Shown here: positions 24,482-33,280 of the stretch, in pieces
Numbering within the stretch: the stretch's first letter is position 1
Layout: every line of letters begins with the position of its first letter
Source: Alcanivorax sp.
GTDB taxonomy: Bacteria > Pseudomonadota > Gammaproteobacteria > Pseudomonadales > Alcanivoracaceae
Length of the DNA stretch: 64,000 nt
Direction of reading: 5' to 3'
Assembly (NCBI RefSeq): GCF_019431375.1
Contig: NZ_CP080267.1
Coordinates: 3,902,001 to 3,966,000 of the forward strand
Made by a program: the position numbers and the translations under genes
Notes under the pieces: model-generated
What the model saw: the letters and a program-made list of their open reading frames with translations, nothing else
Told to the model about the DNA's origin: nothing
The model's database searches: none

Positions 24482-25323
24482 CGCTGCCGTATTTTCTTGG
24501 CTGCCCGCAGTGGCAGCACCCCGCCTGGAATGGTCGTCTGCCTGCCGGCGAGAGTTCTCTGGAACGCTATAGTCGGGTCTTCAATAGTGTCGAGGGCAAT
24601 ACCTCCTTCTACGCCACCCCGTCACGCAAGCAATGTGAACAATGGCGGGCCCAGGTGCCTGAGGATTTCCGGTTTCTGTTCAAGTTTCCCCGGCAGATCA
24701 CTCATGACTGTCTGCTGCAGGGGGTTGGTGGGCAGGCGCGGGCATTTCTGGATGTGCTGGCTCCGCTGGCAGATGTGCTCGGGCCATTCTTGCTACAGCT
24801 TCCCGCAGCCTTTGGGCCGGAGCGACTGGAGGACTTGTGGCGATTTGTGGAGGCGCTGCCGGCACCGTTCGATTGCACGGTGGAAGTGCGTCACCGGGAT
24901 TTCTTCGCCAAGGGCGAGTCGGAAAGGGCGCTAAATCGCGGCCTGCGCGAGCGTAATCTGGCCCGTGTCTGTTTTGATAGCCGGGCCTTGTTTGCCGCGA
25001 GTGCGCAGGATGAGGCGACACAAGATGCTCAGCGCAAGAAGCCCCGGTTGCCGGTGCATGTGCTGCCGGTCAAGGCGGCGCCGGTGGTCCGTTATGTGGG
25101 GCATCCGGATCTGCAGGCCAACCGGGCGTTTCTTGCGCCCTGGGTGGAACGGGTGGCGAACTGGATAGCGGCGGGGGAGCGTCCTTACCTGTTTATTCAC
25201 ATGCCCGACAATGGCGATGCGCTGGCGCTGACGGCATTGTGGCATGGCATGCTGGCGGAGCGTTTGCCGGGGCTGGCGCCGTTGGCGTTGGCGCGGCAGG
25301 TGAAGCAGCCAGGCTTGTTCTGA
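24478..25323 (+). CDS. DUF72 domain protein (YecE family)
   Basis: TIM-barrel-like protein of 281 residues. Family signatures: the N-terminal FLGCPQWQHPAWNGRLP, YSRVFNSVEGNTSFYATPS, FRFLFKFPRQITHD, CTVEVRHRDFF, and the C-terminal YLFIHMPDN. The family is widespread; no reaction is established. The ATG overlaps the stop of the preceding gene. Confidence 0.9.
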   Translation: MTLPYFLGCPQWQHPAWNGRLPAGESSLERYSRVFNSVEGNTSFYATPSRKQCEQWRAQVPEDFRFLFKFPRQITHDCLLQGVGGQARAFLDVLAPLADVLGPFLLQLPAAFGPERLEDLWRFVEALPAPFDCTVEVRHRDFFAKGESERALNRGLRERNLARVCFDSRALFAASAQDEATQDAQRKKPRLPVHVLPVKAAPVVRYVGHPDLQANRAFLAPWVERVANWIAAGERPYLFIHMPDNGDALALTALWHGMLAERLPGLAPLALARQVKQPGLF

Positions 25324-25329
25324 GACAAA

Positions 25330-25399
25330 GTCGCGAGTTGCGAGTTTCGAGGAGTAAACCGTGACAGGGTTTCGCTACTCGTTACGCACCTCTCGTGAC
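25330..25399. repeat. Heptamer element A (inverted GTNNCGA arrays)
   Basis: Left array 25330-25357 has four 7-base units such as GTTGCGA; right array 25372-25399 has four units of the same consensus on the other strand. Only 14 bases separate them. The element fills nearly the whole 82-base gap between the convergent DUF72 and mltF genes. Confidence 0.8.
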
Positions 25400-25405
25400 T
25401 GTCTT

Positions 25406-26809
25406 TTAATTCAGCGCGATCAGGGTGCCGTCACGGCGACGGCTGTTTTCCGCCCATACCAGCAGGTCGTAGTAGCGGCGGATGTGACGCACGTAGATCA
25501 CTGCCTGGCCGCCGCGGGCATTGCCGTAGCGCAGCTGGCCGGCGTAGGCCGGGTTGGCCAGCATCGGCAGGCGCTGTTTCACATCCTGCCAGTTGTCCGG
25601 GTTGCCACCCTGATTCTGGGTCAGCACACGGGCGTCTTCCAGGTGACCAAAGCCCACGTTGTAGGCGGCCAGGGCCATCCAGGTGCGGCTAGGCTCCGGA
25701 ATGCGCGCCGGGATGCGTTCGTGGGTATGGCGCAGGTAGTCGGCGCCGGCCAGGATGCTCTGGGCCGGGTCGGTGCGATCACTGATACCCATCTGGCGCG
25801 CGGTGTCGTTGGTGAGCATCATCAGGCCCTTCACCCCGGTGGGGGAGATGGCGCCGGGATCCCACAGGGATTCCTGGTAGGCCAGGGCGGCCAGCAGGCG
25901 CCAGTCGAAACCGCTGTTGTCTTCCGCCTGACGGAACAGCTCCTCGTAGCGGGGCAAACGTTCTTCCAGATGGCGCATGAAGCTGCGCGCCGCATACAGG
26001 TTGAACTGTTCCACATGACCGTAGAAACGGTCTTCCAGCTTGGCCGTGGTGCCATTGGCCTTGGCCTGGGTCAGGTAGCGCTGGGCGGCCAGGTACAGGC
26101 TCTGGTCATCCTTGGGACTGAATGCCCAGGCCAGCGGCATATCGGTGGCGGCGGTGTAGTCGGCAATCAGCTCCGGCCACAGGGCGCGCTGTAGGGTGTA
26201 GCTGTTGGAGTGAATCAGGGTGTAATCCACCTGGCCGTCTTCCACCAGGGCCAGCAGCTGTTCCGGACTGGCGTCTTCCACTTCCTGGAATTCCAGGCCC
26301 GGATTTTCCAGTTGTGCCTTTACCAGCAGTTCCGCATGGCTGGACCCGGCGGACACGGCAACTTGCTTGCCGGCCAGGTCGGCAAGGTCACGGATACGCG
26401 GGGTGTCCAGACGGCGCACCACCAGGGAATCCACTTTCTGATAGTCGGTGGTGAAGTGCAGGCTCTCGCTGCGCTCCGCAGTGGCCACCAGGCCGGCCGC
26501 AGCCATGTCAGCGGTGCCTTTGCGAATGGCGTAACGGATATAGGAGGGGTCGTCGGATTCCAGCATGCGCAGCTCTACGCCCAGGCTGTCGGCAAAGCCC
26601 TTGGCCAGTTCGTATTCCATGCCGGTGTAACCGTGCTGGTCCCGGTAATAGGTAGTGTTGGACGGACGGGTCATGACCACCAGCTCACCGCGGGTCATTA
26701 CCCGTTCGATGGAGGTAGGGGCGGGACGCATGGCGAGCATCATGCCAATAACGCTGAACAGGGCCAGCGAGGCCAGGAGATGCTTAGTATGTCGAAAGAA
26801 AACCGTCAT
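25406..26809 (-). CDS. mltF: Membrane-bound lytic transglycosylase MltF
   Basis: Cleaves peptidoglycan between MurNAc and GlcNAc, giving anhydro-muropeptides. The 467-residue product has an N-terminal hydrophobic anchor (LASLALFSVIGMMLAM), a periplasmic substrate-binding-protein-like domain (about residues 40-265; YTGMEYELAKGFADSLG) and a C-terminal SLT domain. The catalytic Glu lies in AYQESLWDPGAISPTG, then GLMMLTNDTARQMG. It is divergent from purL, the order I recall in Pseudomonas and E. coli relatives. Confidence 0.95.
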   Translation of the reverse strand: MTVFFRHTKHLLASLALFSVIGMMLAMRPAPTSIERVMTRGELVVMTRPSNTTYYRDQHGYTGMEYELAKGFADSLGVELRMLESDDPSYIRYAIRKGTADMAAAGLVATAERSESLHFTTDYQKVDSLVVRRLDTPRIRDLADLAGKQVAVSAGSSHAELLVKAQLENPGLEFQEVEDASPEQLLALVEDGQVDYTLIHSNSYTLQRALWPELIADYTAATDMPLAWAFSPKDDQSLYLAAQRYLTQAKANGTTAKLEDRFYGHVEQFNLYAARSFMRHLEERLPRYEELFRQAEDNSGFDWRLLAALAYQESLWDPGAISPTGVKGLMMLTNDTARQMGISDRTDPAQSILAGADYLRHTHERIPARIPEPSRTWMALAAYNVGFGHLEDARVLTQNQGGNPDNWQDVKQRLPMLANPAYAGQLRYGNARGGQAVIYVRHIRRYYDLLVWAENSRRRDGTLIALN

Positions 26810-27185
26810 CCTTGGTGTACCTCTGTCAGGTTATCCAGACAGGTCGATACTGCTTACCGCCGACCGGTTAGGGATTGTTCCATCCCCTGCCTGTGATCTA
26901 TATCACGTAAAAGTGGCGCAACTCTATCAGTGGCAAATGGCTGTTATGTAAAGCTTTGTCGAACAATTGAGCGTTTTATGCACAAATGCGACAAGTCCGG
27001 AAAAGAGCATTAAATTGCTTATAGGACGGGTGGCGTAGGCGATTACCCCATGGCGTAGGACAGGGCTGACAAGGGTGAAATTGGCTGTTTCAGGAGGCTG
27101 CGAGCGGCGGGCAAATCCCGTATCATTGCGGCCCTGAATTTAAAGCACCACCTCTACCCCCACTGGTAATCATATAAGGCGCACT
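26810..27185. other. 376-base divergent region mltF/purL with a CRP-like site
   Basis: Holds a CRP/Vfr-like palindrome (26892-26907), an AT-rich stretch around 26935-27025 and a GC-rich leader before purL. The purL ATG has AAGG six bases upstream. No PurR-type box (ACGCAAACG..) was seen. Confidence 0.5.
26892..26907. promoter_or_regulatory. CRP/Vfr-like binding site
   Basis: TGTGATCTATATCACG: both half-sites of TGTGA-N6-TCACA match except the last base. It lies 83 bases upstream of mltF and about 280 bases upstream of purL, so mltF is the likelier target. Confidence 0.6.
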
Positions 27186-30100
27186 ATGCTGATCCTCTCC
27201 GGAAGCCCGGCCCTGTCCGCATTTCGTAAGGAAAAACTGCTGGAGTCCCTGACGGGTATTTCTGCGATCTCTGCCCGTTATGTGCATTTTGTGGCGATCA
27301 AGTCGCCCCTCAGCAATGAGCAGCAACAGGTGCTGGAAGGGCTGTTGCAGTACGGCCCCAGCCTGGAAGAGGACGACGTGGACGGGCAGCGCTTTGTGGT
27401 GGTGCCGCGCCCGGGCACCATTTCGCCCTGGTCGTCCAAGGCCACGGACATTTGCCATAACGCCGGCCTTACCCAGGTGGAGCGGGTAGAGCGGGGCATC
27501 GAATACCGGCTGGCCGGCGAGGCTGCCTGTGAAGAAAGCCGGTCCGCCTTGGCGCCGGCCCTGCACGATCGCATGGTGGAAGTGGTGCTGGCGGAGCTGG
27601 AAGAGGCCGAGGCCCTGTTCTCACATCACTCCCCCCGCGAGCTGACTACGGTGGATGTGATCGGTGGTGGTCGTGAAGCGCTGGAAACGGCGAACAGCGA
27701 GCTCGGCCTGGCCCTGGCCGAGGATGAAATCGACTACCTGGTGGAGCGTTTCACGGCGCTGGGCCGTAACCCCTCCGATGCGGAACTGATGATGTTCGCC
27801 CAGGCCAACTCGGAGCACTGCCGCCACAAGATCTTCAACGCGGACTGGACCATCGACGGCGAAGACCAGGATCTGAGCCTGTTCGGCATGATCCGCAACA
27901 CCTATAACCATGCCCCGGAAGGCGTGTTGAGTGCCTACAAGGACAACGCTTCAGTCGTGGCCGGGCCGGTGGCGGATCGCTTCTTCCCGGCACCAGGCAG
28001 TGCCGAGTACCAGTTCGTCAACGAGCCGGTGCATCTGCTGATGAAGGTGGAAACCCACAACCACCCCACCGCCATCGCGCCCCACCCGGGCGCGGCCACT
28101 GGGTCTGGCGGTGAGATTCGTGACGAGGGCGCCACCGGCCGTGGTTCCAAACCCAAGGCGGGCCTGAACGGCTTCTCCGTGTCCAACCTGAATATCCCCG
28201 GTTTCGAGCAGCCCTGGGAAACGCCCTATGGCAAGCCCGGGCGCATTGCCTCGGCGCTGGACATCATGATCGAAGGCCCCATCGGTGCTGCTGCCTTCAA
28301 TAACGAATTCGGTCGCCCCAACCTGTGTGGTTACTTCCGCACCCTGGAAATCCAGGCGCCGGGCGTGAATGGCGACGAAGTGCGTGGTTACCACAAGCCG
28401 ATCATGATCGCCGGTGGCCTGGGCAATATCCGAGACGGCCATGTGGAAAAGAACCCGATTCCCGCCGGCGCCAAGATCATCGTGCTGGGTGGCCCGGCCA
28501 TGCTCATCGGCCTGGGCGGCGGCGCAGCCAGCTCCATGGCCTCCGGTGAGTCCGACGAAACCCTGGATTTTGCCTCCGTGCAGCGGGACAACCCGGAAAT
28601 CGAGCGCCGGGTGCAGGAAGTCATCGATCGCTGCTGGGCGGAAGGCGACAACAACCCCATCGTTTCCATCCATGATGTGGGCGCCGGCGGCCTGTCCAAC
28701 GCCCTGCCGGAACTGGTGCACGACCATGACATGGGCGCGAAACTGGAACTGCGTGAAATCCCCAGCTCCGAGCCCGGCATGAGCCCGGTGGAGATCTGGT
28801 GTAACGAAGCCCAGGAGCGTTACGTGCTGGCAGTGATGCCGGAGGATATCGAGCGCTTCGATGCCATCTGTCAGCGCGAGCGCACGCCCTACGCGGTGCT
28901 GGGTGAAGCCACCAGTGAAGAGCATCTGACGGTCAGCGACGAACACTTCGGCAAGGCGCCAGTGGATCTGCCCATGGACCTGCTGTTCGGCAAGCCGCCG
29001 AAAATGCAGCGCAGCTTTGACCGGGAAGATTTCCTGCGCCAGACCTTCACCACCGACGGCATCGACCTGAAAGAAGCCGGCGAGCGTGTGCTGCGCCTGC
29101 CCACGGTGGCGTCGAAAAGCTTCCTGATCACCATCGGCGATCGATCCATCACCGGTCTGGTTCATCGCGACCAGATGGTGGGTCCCTGGCAGGTGCCGGT
29201 GGCCGACTGTGCGGTGACCGCCACCGGTTTCAACCCCAATCAGGACAATGTAAGCACGGGCGAAGCCATGGCCATGGGGGAACGCACCCCGGTAGCCCTG
29301 GTGGACGCAGCGGCTTCCGGTCGCATGGCCGTGGCCGAATCCATCACCAACATTGCCAGCGCCCATATCGGTGACCTGGGCCAGATTCGTCTGTCCGCCA
29401 ACTGGATGGCCGCCGCCGGTCACCCGGGCGAGGACCAGGCCCTGTTCGATACCGTGAAAACGGTGGGCATGGAATTGTGCCCGCAGCTGGGCATCGCCAT
29501 TCCGGTGGGCAAGGATTCCCTGTCCATGCGCACCGTGTGGAACGAAAAGGGCATCGACAAGAGCGTTACCGCGCCCCTGTCCCTGGTGATCTCCGCGTTT
29601 TCCGGTGTTACCGACATTGATCTGACCGTGACCCCGGAACTGAAAACCGGGGTCGACAGTGAACTGCTGCTGGTGGATCTGGGCCGTGGCCAGAACCGCC
29701 TGGCGGGCTCCGCCCTGGCCCAGGTGTTCGGCAAGGTGGGCGATGTGCCGCCGGACCTGGATGATGCCAAGGATCTGATCGCCTTCTTCGAGGTCACCCA
29801 GCAGCTGCTGGCCGAGCGCAAACTGCTGGCCTACCACGACCGTTCCGACGGCGGCCTGTTTACTACCCTGGTGGAAATGGCCTTTGCCGGTCGCACCGGC
29901 CTGGATATCACCCTGGATCATATCGCCGGTGATAACCCGGAAGCGGTGGCGGCATTGTTTGCCGAAGAACTGGGCGCGGTGCTGCAGATCAGCCCGGCCC
30001 ACCGGCAGGAGATCCTGGCCCGTTACGCTGAAGCCGGTCTCAGCCAGTGCGTTCACCACCTGGGTCAGCCGGACGGCGACGATGTGATTCGCCTGCGTCT

Positions 30101-31088
30101 GGGTGGTGGCATCCTGCTGGAAACCCCGCGCCGGGAATTGCAGCGCATCTGGGCGGAAACCAGCTACCAGATCCAGTCCCTGCGTGATAACCCGGATTGC
30201 GCCCGTCAGGAATTCGAGGCCATCCCGGACAACAATAATCCGGGCCTGAATGTGCGCCTGACCTTTGACATGACCGAGAACCCGGCGGCGCCTTACATTA
30301 ACAGTGGCGCCAAGCCGAAGATGGCGATCCTGCGCGAGCAGGGCGTCAACGGCCAGACCGAAATGGCAGCGGCGTTCGACCGAGTTGGCTTCTCCGCCAT
30401 CGACGTGCACATGAGCGACCTGTTGGCCGGGCGGGTACAACTGGATGACTTCAAGGGCCTGGTGGCCTGTGGCGGTTTCTCCTACGGGGATGTGCTGGGA
30501 GCCGGCGGTGGCTGGGCCAAGACCGTGCTCTACAACCCGGAACTGCGCGAAGCCTTCAATCGTTTCTTCTTCCGCGAAGATACCTTTGCGCTTGGCGTGT
30601 GTAACGGCTGTCAGATGCTGTCCCACCTGAAGGACCTGATCCCCGGTGCCGAGCACTGGCCGCGCTTTGTGCGCAACCTGTCCGAGCAGTTCGAGGCGCG
30701 CACTTCCCTGGTGGAAATCCAGGATTCCCCGTCCATCCTGCTCAAGGACATGGCCGGTACCCGCATTCCCATTGCGGTCGCCCATGGCGAAGGCCGTGTA
30801 GAGCTGGGTGATGACGCCCTGAATCGCAACATCGAGCAGCGTCTGGTGGCACTGCGCTATGTGGATGGCCAGGGCAACCCGGCGGAACAGTATCCGGCGA
30901 ACCCCAACGGTTCGCCCCAGGGCGTTACCGGTTTCACCACTACCGACGGGCGCGTCACCATCATGATGCCGCACCCGGAGCGGGTGTTCCGTGTGCTGCA
31001 GAACAGCTGGATTCCGGACGACTGGCGCGGCCACGAAAACGGCCCCTGGCTGCGGATGTTTGCCAATGCACGGAAGTGGGTGGGGTAA
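27186..31088 (+). CDS. purL: Phosphoribosylformylglycinamidine synthase PurL (large form)
   Basis: Glutamine- and ATP-dependent enzyme of purine synthesis (FGAR to FGAM). The 1300-residue product is the fused form of E. coli (1295). The FGAM-synthase domains hold ANSEHCRHKIFNADW, KVETHNHPTAIAPHPGAATGSGGEIRDEGATGRGSK-type glycine-rich ATP site (about residues 295-330), and ISIHDVGAGGLSN-like VSIHDVGAGGLSN. The C-terminal glutaminase has GGFSYGDVLGAGGGWAK and the nucleophile Cys in LGVCNGCQML, with the His-Glu in MPHPERVFR. Heptamer element B begins three bases after its stop. Confidence 0.97.
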   Translation: MLILSGSPALSAFRKEKLLESLTGISAISARYVHFVAIKSPLSNEQQQVLEGLLQYGPSLEEDDVDGQRFVVVPRPGTISPWSSKATDICHNAGLTQVERVERGIEYRLAGEAACEESRSALAPALHDRMVEVVLAELEEAEALFSHHSPRELTTVDVIGGGREALETANSELGLALAEDEIDYLVERFTALGRNPSDAELMMFAQANSEHCRHKIFNADWTIDGEDQDLSLFGMIRNTYNHAPEGVLSAYKDNASVVAGPVADRFFPAPGSAEYQFVNEPVHLLMKVETHNHPTAIAPHPGAATGSGGEIRDEGATGRGSKPKAGLNGFSVSNLNIPGFEQPWETPYGKPGRIASALDIMIEGPIGAAAFNNEFGRPNLCGYFRTLEIQAPGVNGDEVRGYHKPIMIAGGLGNIRDGHVEKNPIPAGAKIIVLGGPAMLIGLGGGAASSMASGESDETLDFASVQRDNPEIERRVQEVIDRCWAEGDNNPIVSIHDVGAGGLSNALPELVHDHDMGAKLELREIPSSEPGMSPVEIWCNEAQERYVLAVMPEDIERFDAICQRERTPYAVLGEATSEEHLTVSDEHFGKAPVDLPMDLLFGKPPKMQRSFDREDFLRQTFTTDGIDLKEAGERVLRLPTVASKSFLITIGDRSITGLVHRDQMVGPWQVPVADCAVTATGFNPNQDNVSTGEAMAMGERTPVALVDAAASGRMAVAESITNIASAHIGDLGQIRLSANWMAAAGHPGEDQALFDTVKTVGMELCPQLGIAIPVGKDSLSMRTVWNEKGIDKSVTAPLSLVISAFSGVTDIDLTVTPELKTGVDSELLLVDLGRGQNRLAGSALAQVFGKVGDVPPDLDDAKDLIAFFEVTQQLLAERKLLAYHDRSDGGLFTTLVEMAFAGRTGLDITLDHIAGDNPEAVAALFAEELGAVLQISPAHRQEILARYAEAGLSQCVHHLGQPDGDDVIRLRLGGGILLETPRRELQRIWAETSYQIQSLRDNPDCARQEFEAIPDNNNPGLNVRLTFDMTENPAAPYINSGAKPKMAILREQGVNGQTEMAAAFDRVGFSAIDVHMSDLLAGRVQLDDFKGLVACGGFSYGDVLGAGGGWAKTVLYNPELREAFNRFFFREDTFALGVCNGCQMLSHLKDLIPGAEHWPRFVRNLSEQFEARTSLVEIQDSPSILLKDMAGTRIPIAVAHGEGRVELGDDALNRNIEQRLVALRYVDGQGNPAEQYPANPNGSPQGVTGFTTTDGRVTIMMPHPERVFRVLQNSWIPDDWRGHENGPWLRMFANARKWVG

Positions 31089-31091
31089 AGG

Positions 31092-31269
31092 CAGTTAACA
31101 GTTAATAGTGAACAGTTAACAGCTGGGATCAAAAGCTGAAAAGAAAGGCGGAAATGGCTTGGCTATTTCCGCCTTTTTTATGTCCTTTTATGAGCTTGAG
31201 CTGAATAGCGGCTCCCCTCAGAATCAAACGCTTGTTTAGATTTTGCTATTAACTATTCACTACCTACTG
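31092..31269. repeat. Heptamer element B (inverted YAGTKAA arrays with terminator core)
   Basis: Left array 31092-31126, starting 3 bases after the purL stop, has five 7-base units (CAGTTAA, TAGTGAA and variants). Right array 31242-31269 holds four units in the opposite direction and ends nine bases before the next start. A strong terminator hairpin lies between them. Confidence 0.85.
31144..31180 (+). terminator. Terminator after purL (core of element B)
   Basis: AAAGGCGGAAAT and ATTTCCGCCTTT form a 12-bp stem around a 10-base loop, followed by TTTTT. Strong rho-independent form. Confidence 0.9.
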
Positions 31270-31277
31270 GTGTTCCT

Positions 31278-31943
31278 GTGTCAGAAAAAACCTTCGGGCC
31301 TTTCGAATTGCAAAAGGCCTACAGCAACGAGCCTGTGCCGGCGGATTTTGTTGAGCGACGTCGTATCAGTGCGGCCATGCAGACTCTGGCGGAGCGGCTG
31401 ATTCGGGCCGAGGGCGATCTCGACACGCTCAGTGGCTGGGCGGATCAGCTGGAAGCGCTGGTGGCAACGGTGGGGGAGCCGGAGCGGCGCGATACCCGCG
31501 CGGCCAATCGCAAGCTGTTTACTGGCTCGGCCACCACCGAGGATATTTTTCACATGATGGACTACGACCCGGTGGGTGGGCCTTCCAACCCCATTGCCCC
31601 CCAGGTGGAGTGGCTGCAGGAAGATCAGAACGGTATCGAAGGGGCCCTGCGTCTGGGGCTGCAATATCAGGGGCCACCAGGGCGGGTGCACGGTGGTGTG
31701 ATCGCCTGGCTGTTGGACGCGGCCCTGTCCCGGGCCCTGCATGCGGCGTTCCGGTTGGGTGTAACCGGTACCCTGAATATTCGCTACCTGGCGGCCACTC
31801 CCATCGAAGATACCATCCATTGCCGGGCCCGGATCACCGGCCAGGAAGGCCGCAAGATCTTTGTGGAAGGCGGCATCTGGCACGGTGACACCCAGACGGT
31901 CAGCGCGGAAGGCATCTGGCTGACACCGAAGAGTCTGGGGTAG
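31278..31943 (+). CDS. Hot-dog fold thioesterase (PaaI-like), copy 1
   Basis: A 221-residue acyl-CoA thioesterase-like protein. The first half (to about residue 90) is a helical extension; the second half is a single hot-dog domain with YQGPPGRVHGGVIAWLLDAALS, GTLNIRYLAATPI and IFVEGGIWHGD. The segment around GRVHGGV carries the residues that normally polarise the thioester. The GTG at 31278 lacks a clear Shine-Dalgarno because the right array of element B ends nine bases before it. A paralogue follows 2 bases after its stop. Confidence 0.8.
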   Translation: MSEKTFGPFELQKAYSNEPVPADFVERRRISAAMQTLAERLIRAEGDLDTLSGWADQLEALVATVGEPERRDTRAANRKLFTGSATTEDIFHMMDYDPVGGPSNPIAPQVEWLQEDQNGIEGALRLGLQYQGPPGRVHGGVIAWLLDAALSRALHAAFRLGVTGTLNIRYLAATPIEDTIHCRARITGQEGRKIFVEGGIWHGDTQTVSAEGIWLTPKSLG

Positions 31944-31945
31944 TC

Positions 31946-32644
31946 ATGAGCGAGCGACGTTATCACTTCCGCGACATTCTCGTGGCGGAAACACCGGAAC
32001 CTTCGCCCCGGGCGCGACTGCACCGGCAGCTGGGCCAGGAACTGGTCGGGTTGACCGAGCAGGTTCTGCGTCTGGATGCGCCGGACGACAAGCTTCACGA
32101 ATATATTGAACACATCCGCCAGCTGCGCAACGATCTGGCCCAGTATGGCCAGCGGGACTATAACGGCATTCTGGAAAGGCTGCTGGCCGGAGAAGGCTCC
32201 GCCGATGATGTCACCGATCTGGTGGATTTCGAAATCCTTACCGGCAAGGCCTCCGCCATGTCACCACCGCTGGAATTGTGGCTGGATGGGGACCGGGTCC
32301 GTGGCCGCGCCACCTTTGGCCTGGCCTTTCAGGGACCACCCGGGCGGGTACATGGTGGTGTGCTGTCCCTGGCACTGGATATGCTGATGGCCAAAACCCA
32401 GGATTTCGTGAAACAGATCGGCATGACCGGTACCCTCAATATTCGCTATCTGGCGGGTACGCCCATCAATACACCGGTGGAGTTCGAGGCCCGGCTGGTC
32501 ACCCTGGAGCGGCGCAAGCTGCGTTGCGAAGGCAGTGTCTGGGTCAATGGGCAACAGACCGTCGCCGCCGAAGGCATCTGGATTTCTGCCCACGGCGATT
32601 ATGCTCTGAAGCCGGAGTTTGCCGAGTTACACGTTGAAAGTTGA
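31946..32644 (+). CDS. Hot-dog fold thioesterase (PaaI-like), copy 2
   Basis: A 232-residue paralogue of the gene before it, with the same plan: helical N-terminal part, then a hot-dog domain marked by FQGPPGRVHGGVLSLALDML and GTLNIRYLAGTPI. Substrate unknown; the pair may form a heteromer. Its last three codons and its stop lie inside the heptamer array of element C (the stop is made by the second GTTGAAA unit), so the array has probably reset the C-terminus. Confidence 0.8.
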   Translation: MSERRYHFRDILVAETPEPSPRARLHRQLGQELVGLTEQVLRLDAPDDKLHEYIEHIRQLRNDLAQYGQRDYNGILERLLAGEGSADDVTDLVDFEILTGKASAMSPPLELWLDGDRVRGRATFGLAFQGPPGRVHGGVLSLALDMLMAKTQDFVKQIGMTGTLNIRYLAGTPINTPVEFEARLVTLERRKLRCEGSVWVNGQQTVAAEGIWISAHGDYALKPEFAELHVES

Positions 32645-32720
32645 AAGTTTCAAAGCGCGGGCGAGGCCTCTGGCAATAAGCACAGGCCTCGCCCGCGATT
32701 TTTAACGTTAAACTTGTAAC
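32633..32720. repeat. Heptamer element C (inverted GTTNNAA arrays with hairpin core)
   Basis: Left array 32633-32660 (GTTGAAA, GTTTCAA units) begins inside the coding end of the upstream gene. Right array 32700-32720 has three units in reverse. The core 32657-32696 is a 13-bp perfect stem starting GCGGGCGAGG around a 14-base loop. Confidence 0.85.
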
Positions 32721-32788
32721 TGATCGCCCCCCTGTAGCCGAGTCGGGTTGCAGTGACAGTATGGCCGAGCGATAACAAGGAGGCCGCA

Positions 32789-33121
32789 ATGGATGAGCTG
32801 TATTACAAACTGTGCTTTTACGTGCCGACAAGCCATGTGGAGCAGGTAAAGAACGCCATCTTCGAAGCCGGCGCCGGGCATATCGGCGATTATGATTGCT
32901 GTTGTTTTCAGACTCTGGGGCAAGGCCAGTTCCGTCCTCTGGAAGGCAGCAACCCCTATATCGGGGAGACTGGCGGCGACGTGGAAGTGGTGGAAGAGTA
33001 TCGGGTGGAGACAATCTGCCCGGCTTCGCGGGCGCAGACCGTGATCAGTGCCCTGCGCCTGGCCCACCCCTACGAAGAGCCCGCCATTGACCTGTGGCGC
33101 CTGGAACCGTTGCCGGGGTGA
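32789..33121 (+). CDS. YqfO/NIF3 insert-type domain protein
   Basis: A 110-residue protein that corresponds to the PII/CutA-like ferredoxin-fold domain inserted in YqfO-type NIF3 proteins, here free-standing. Seen: LYYKLCFYVPTSHVEQVKNA at the start, GAGHIGDYDCCCFQ, GQFRPLEGSNPYIG, and LRLAHPYEEPAIDLW at the end. Function not established; such domains may bind metals or nucleotides. The ATG has AAGGAG six bases upstream. Confidence 0.85.
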   Translation: MDELYYKLCFYVPTSHVEQVKNAIFEAGAGHIGDYDCCCFQTLGQGQFRPLEGSNPYIGETGGDVEVVEEYRVETICPASRAQTVISALRLAHPYEEPAIDLWRLEPLPG

Positions 33122-33280
33122 CCTGCCGAGGGAGCCTCGAAGGCACCCGCAGGAGCTATGCTTGCCCCCAAGGGGATCTGCGACATGCGAACCGAGCGTA
33201 GCGAGGAAACCGCCCCGTGGGTGATCAGGAATGTTCAGACGCGATATTCAGCCTTGTTCCTCGCGGTTTCTACAGACGTA

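Noticed and set aside
27951..31034. A 1027-codon open frame on the minus strand opposite purL
   Set aside because: It is the mirror of a GC-rich gene; its translation is His/Gly/Gln-rich without motifs, and PurL is beyond doubt.
33147..33260. A third REP-like pair (GCAGGAGC.. GCGAACCG) between YqfO-like and Nudix genes
   Set aside because: Only one half is recognisable and no mirrored unit is clear; too weak to list as a feature.
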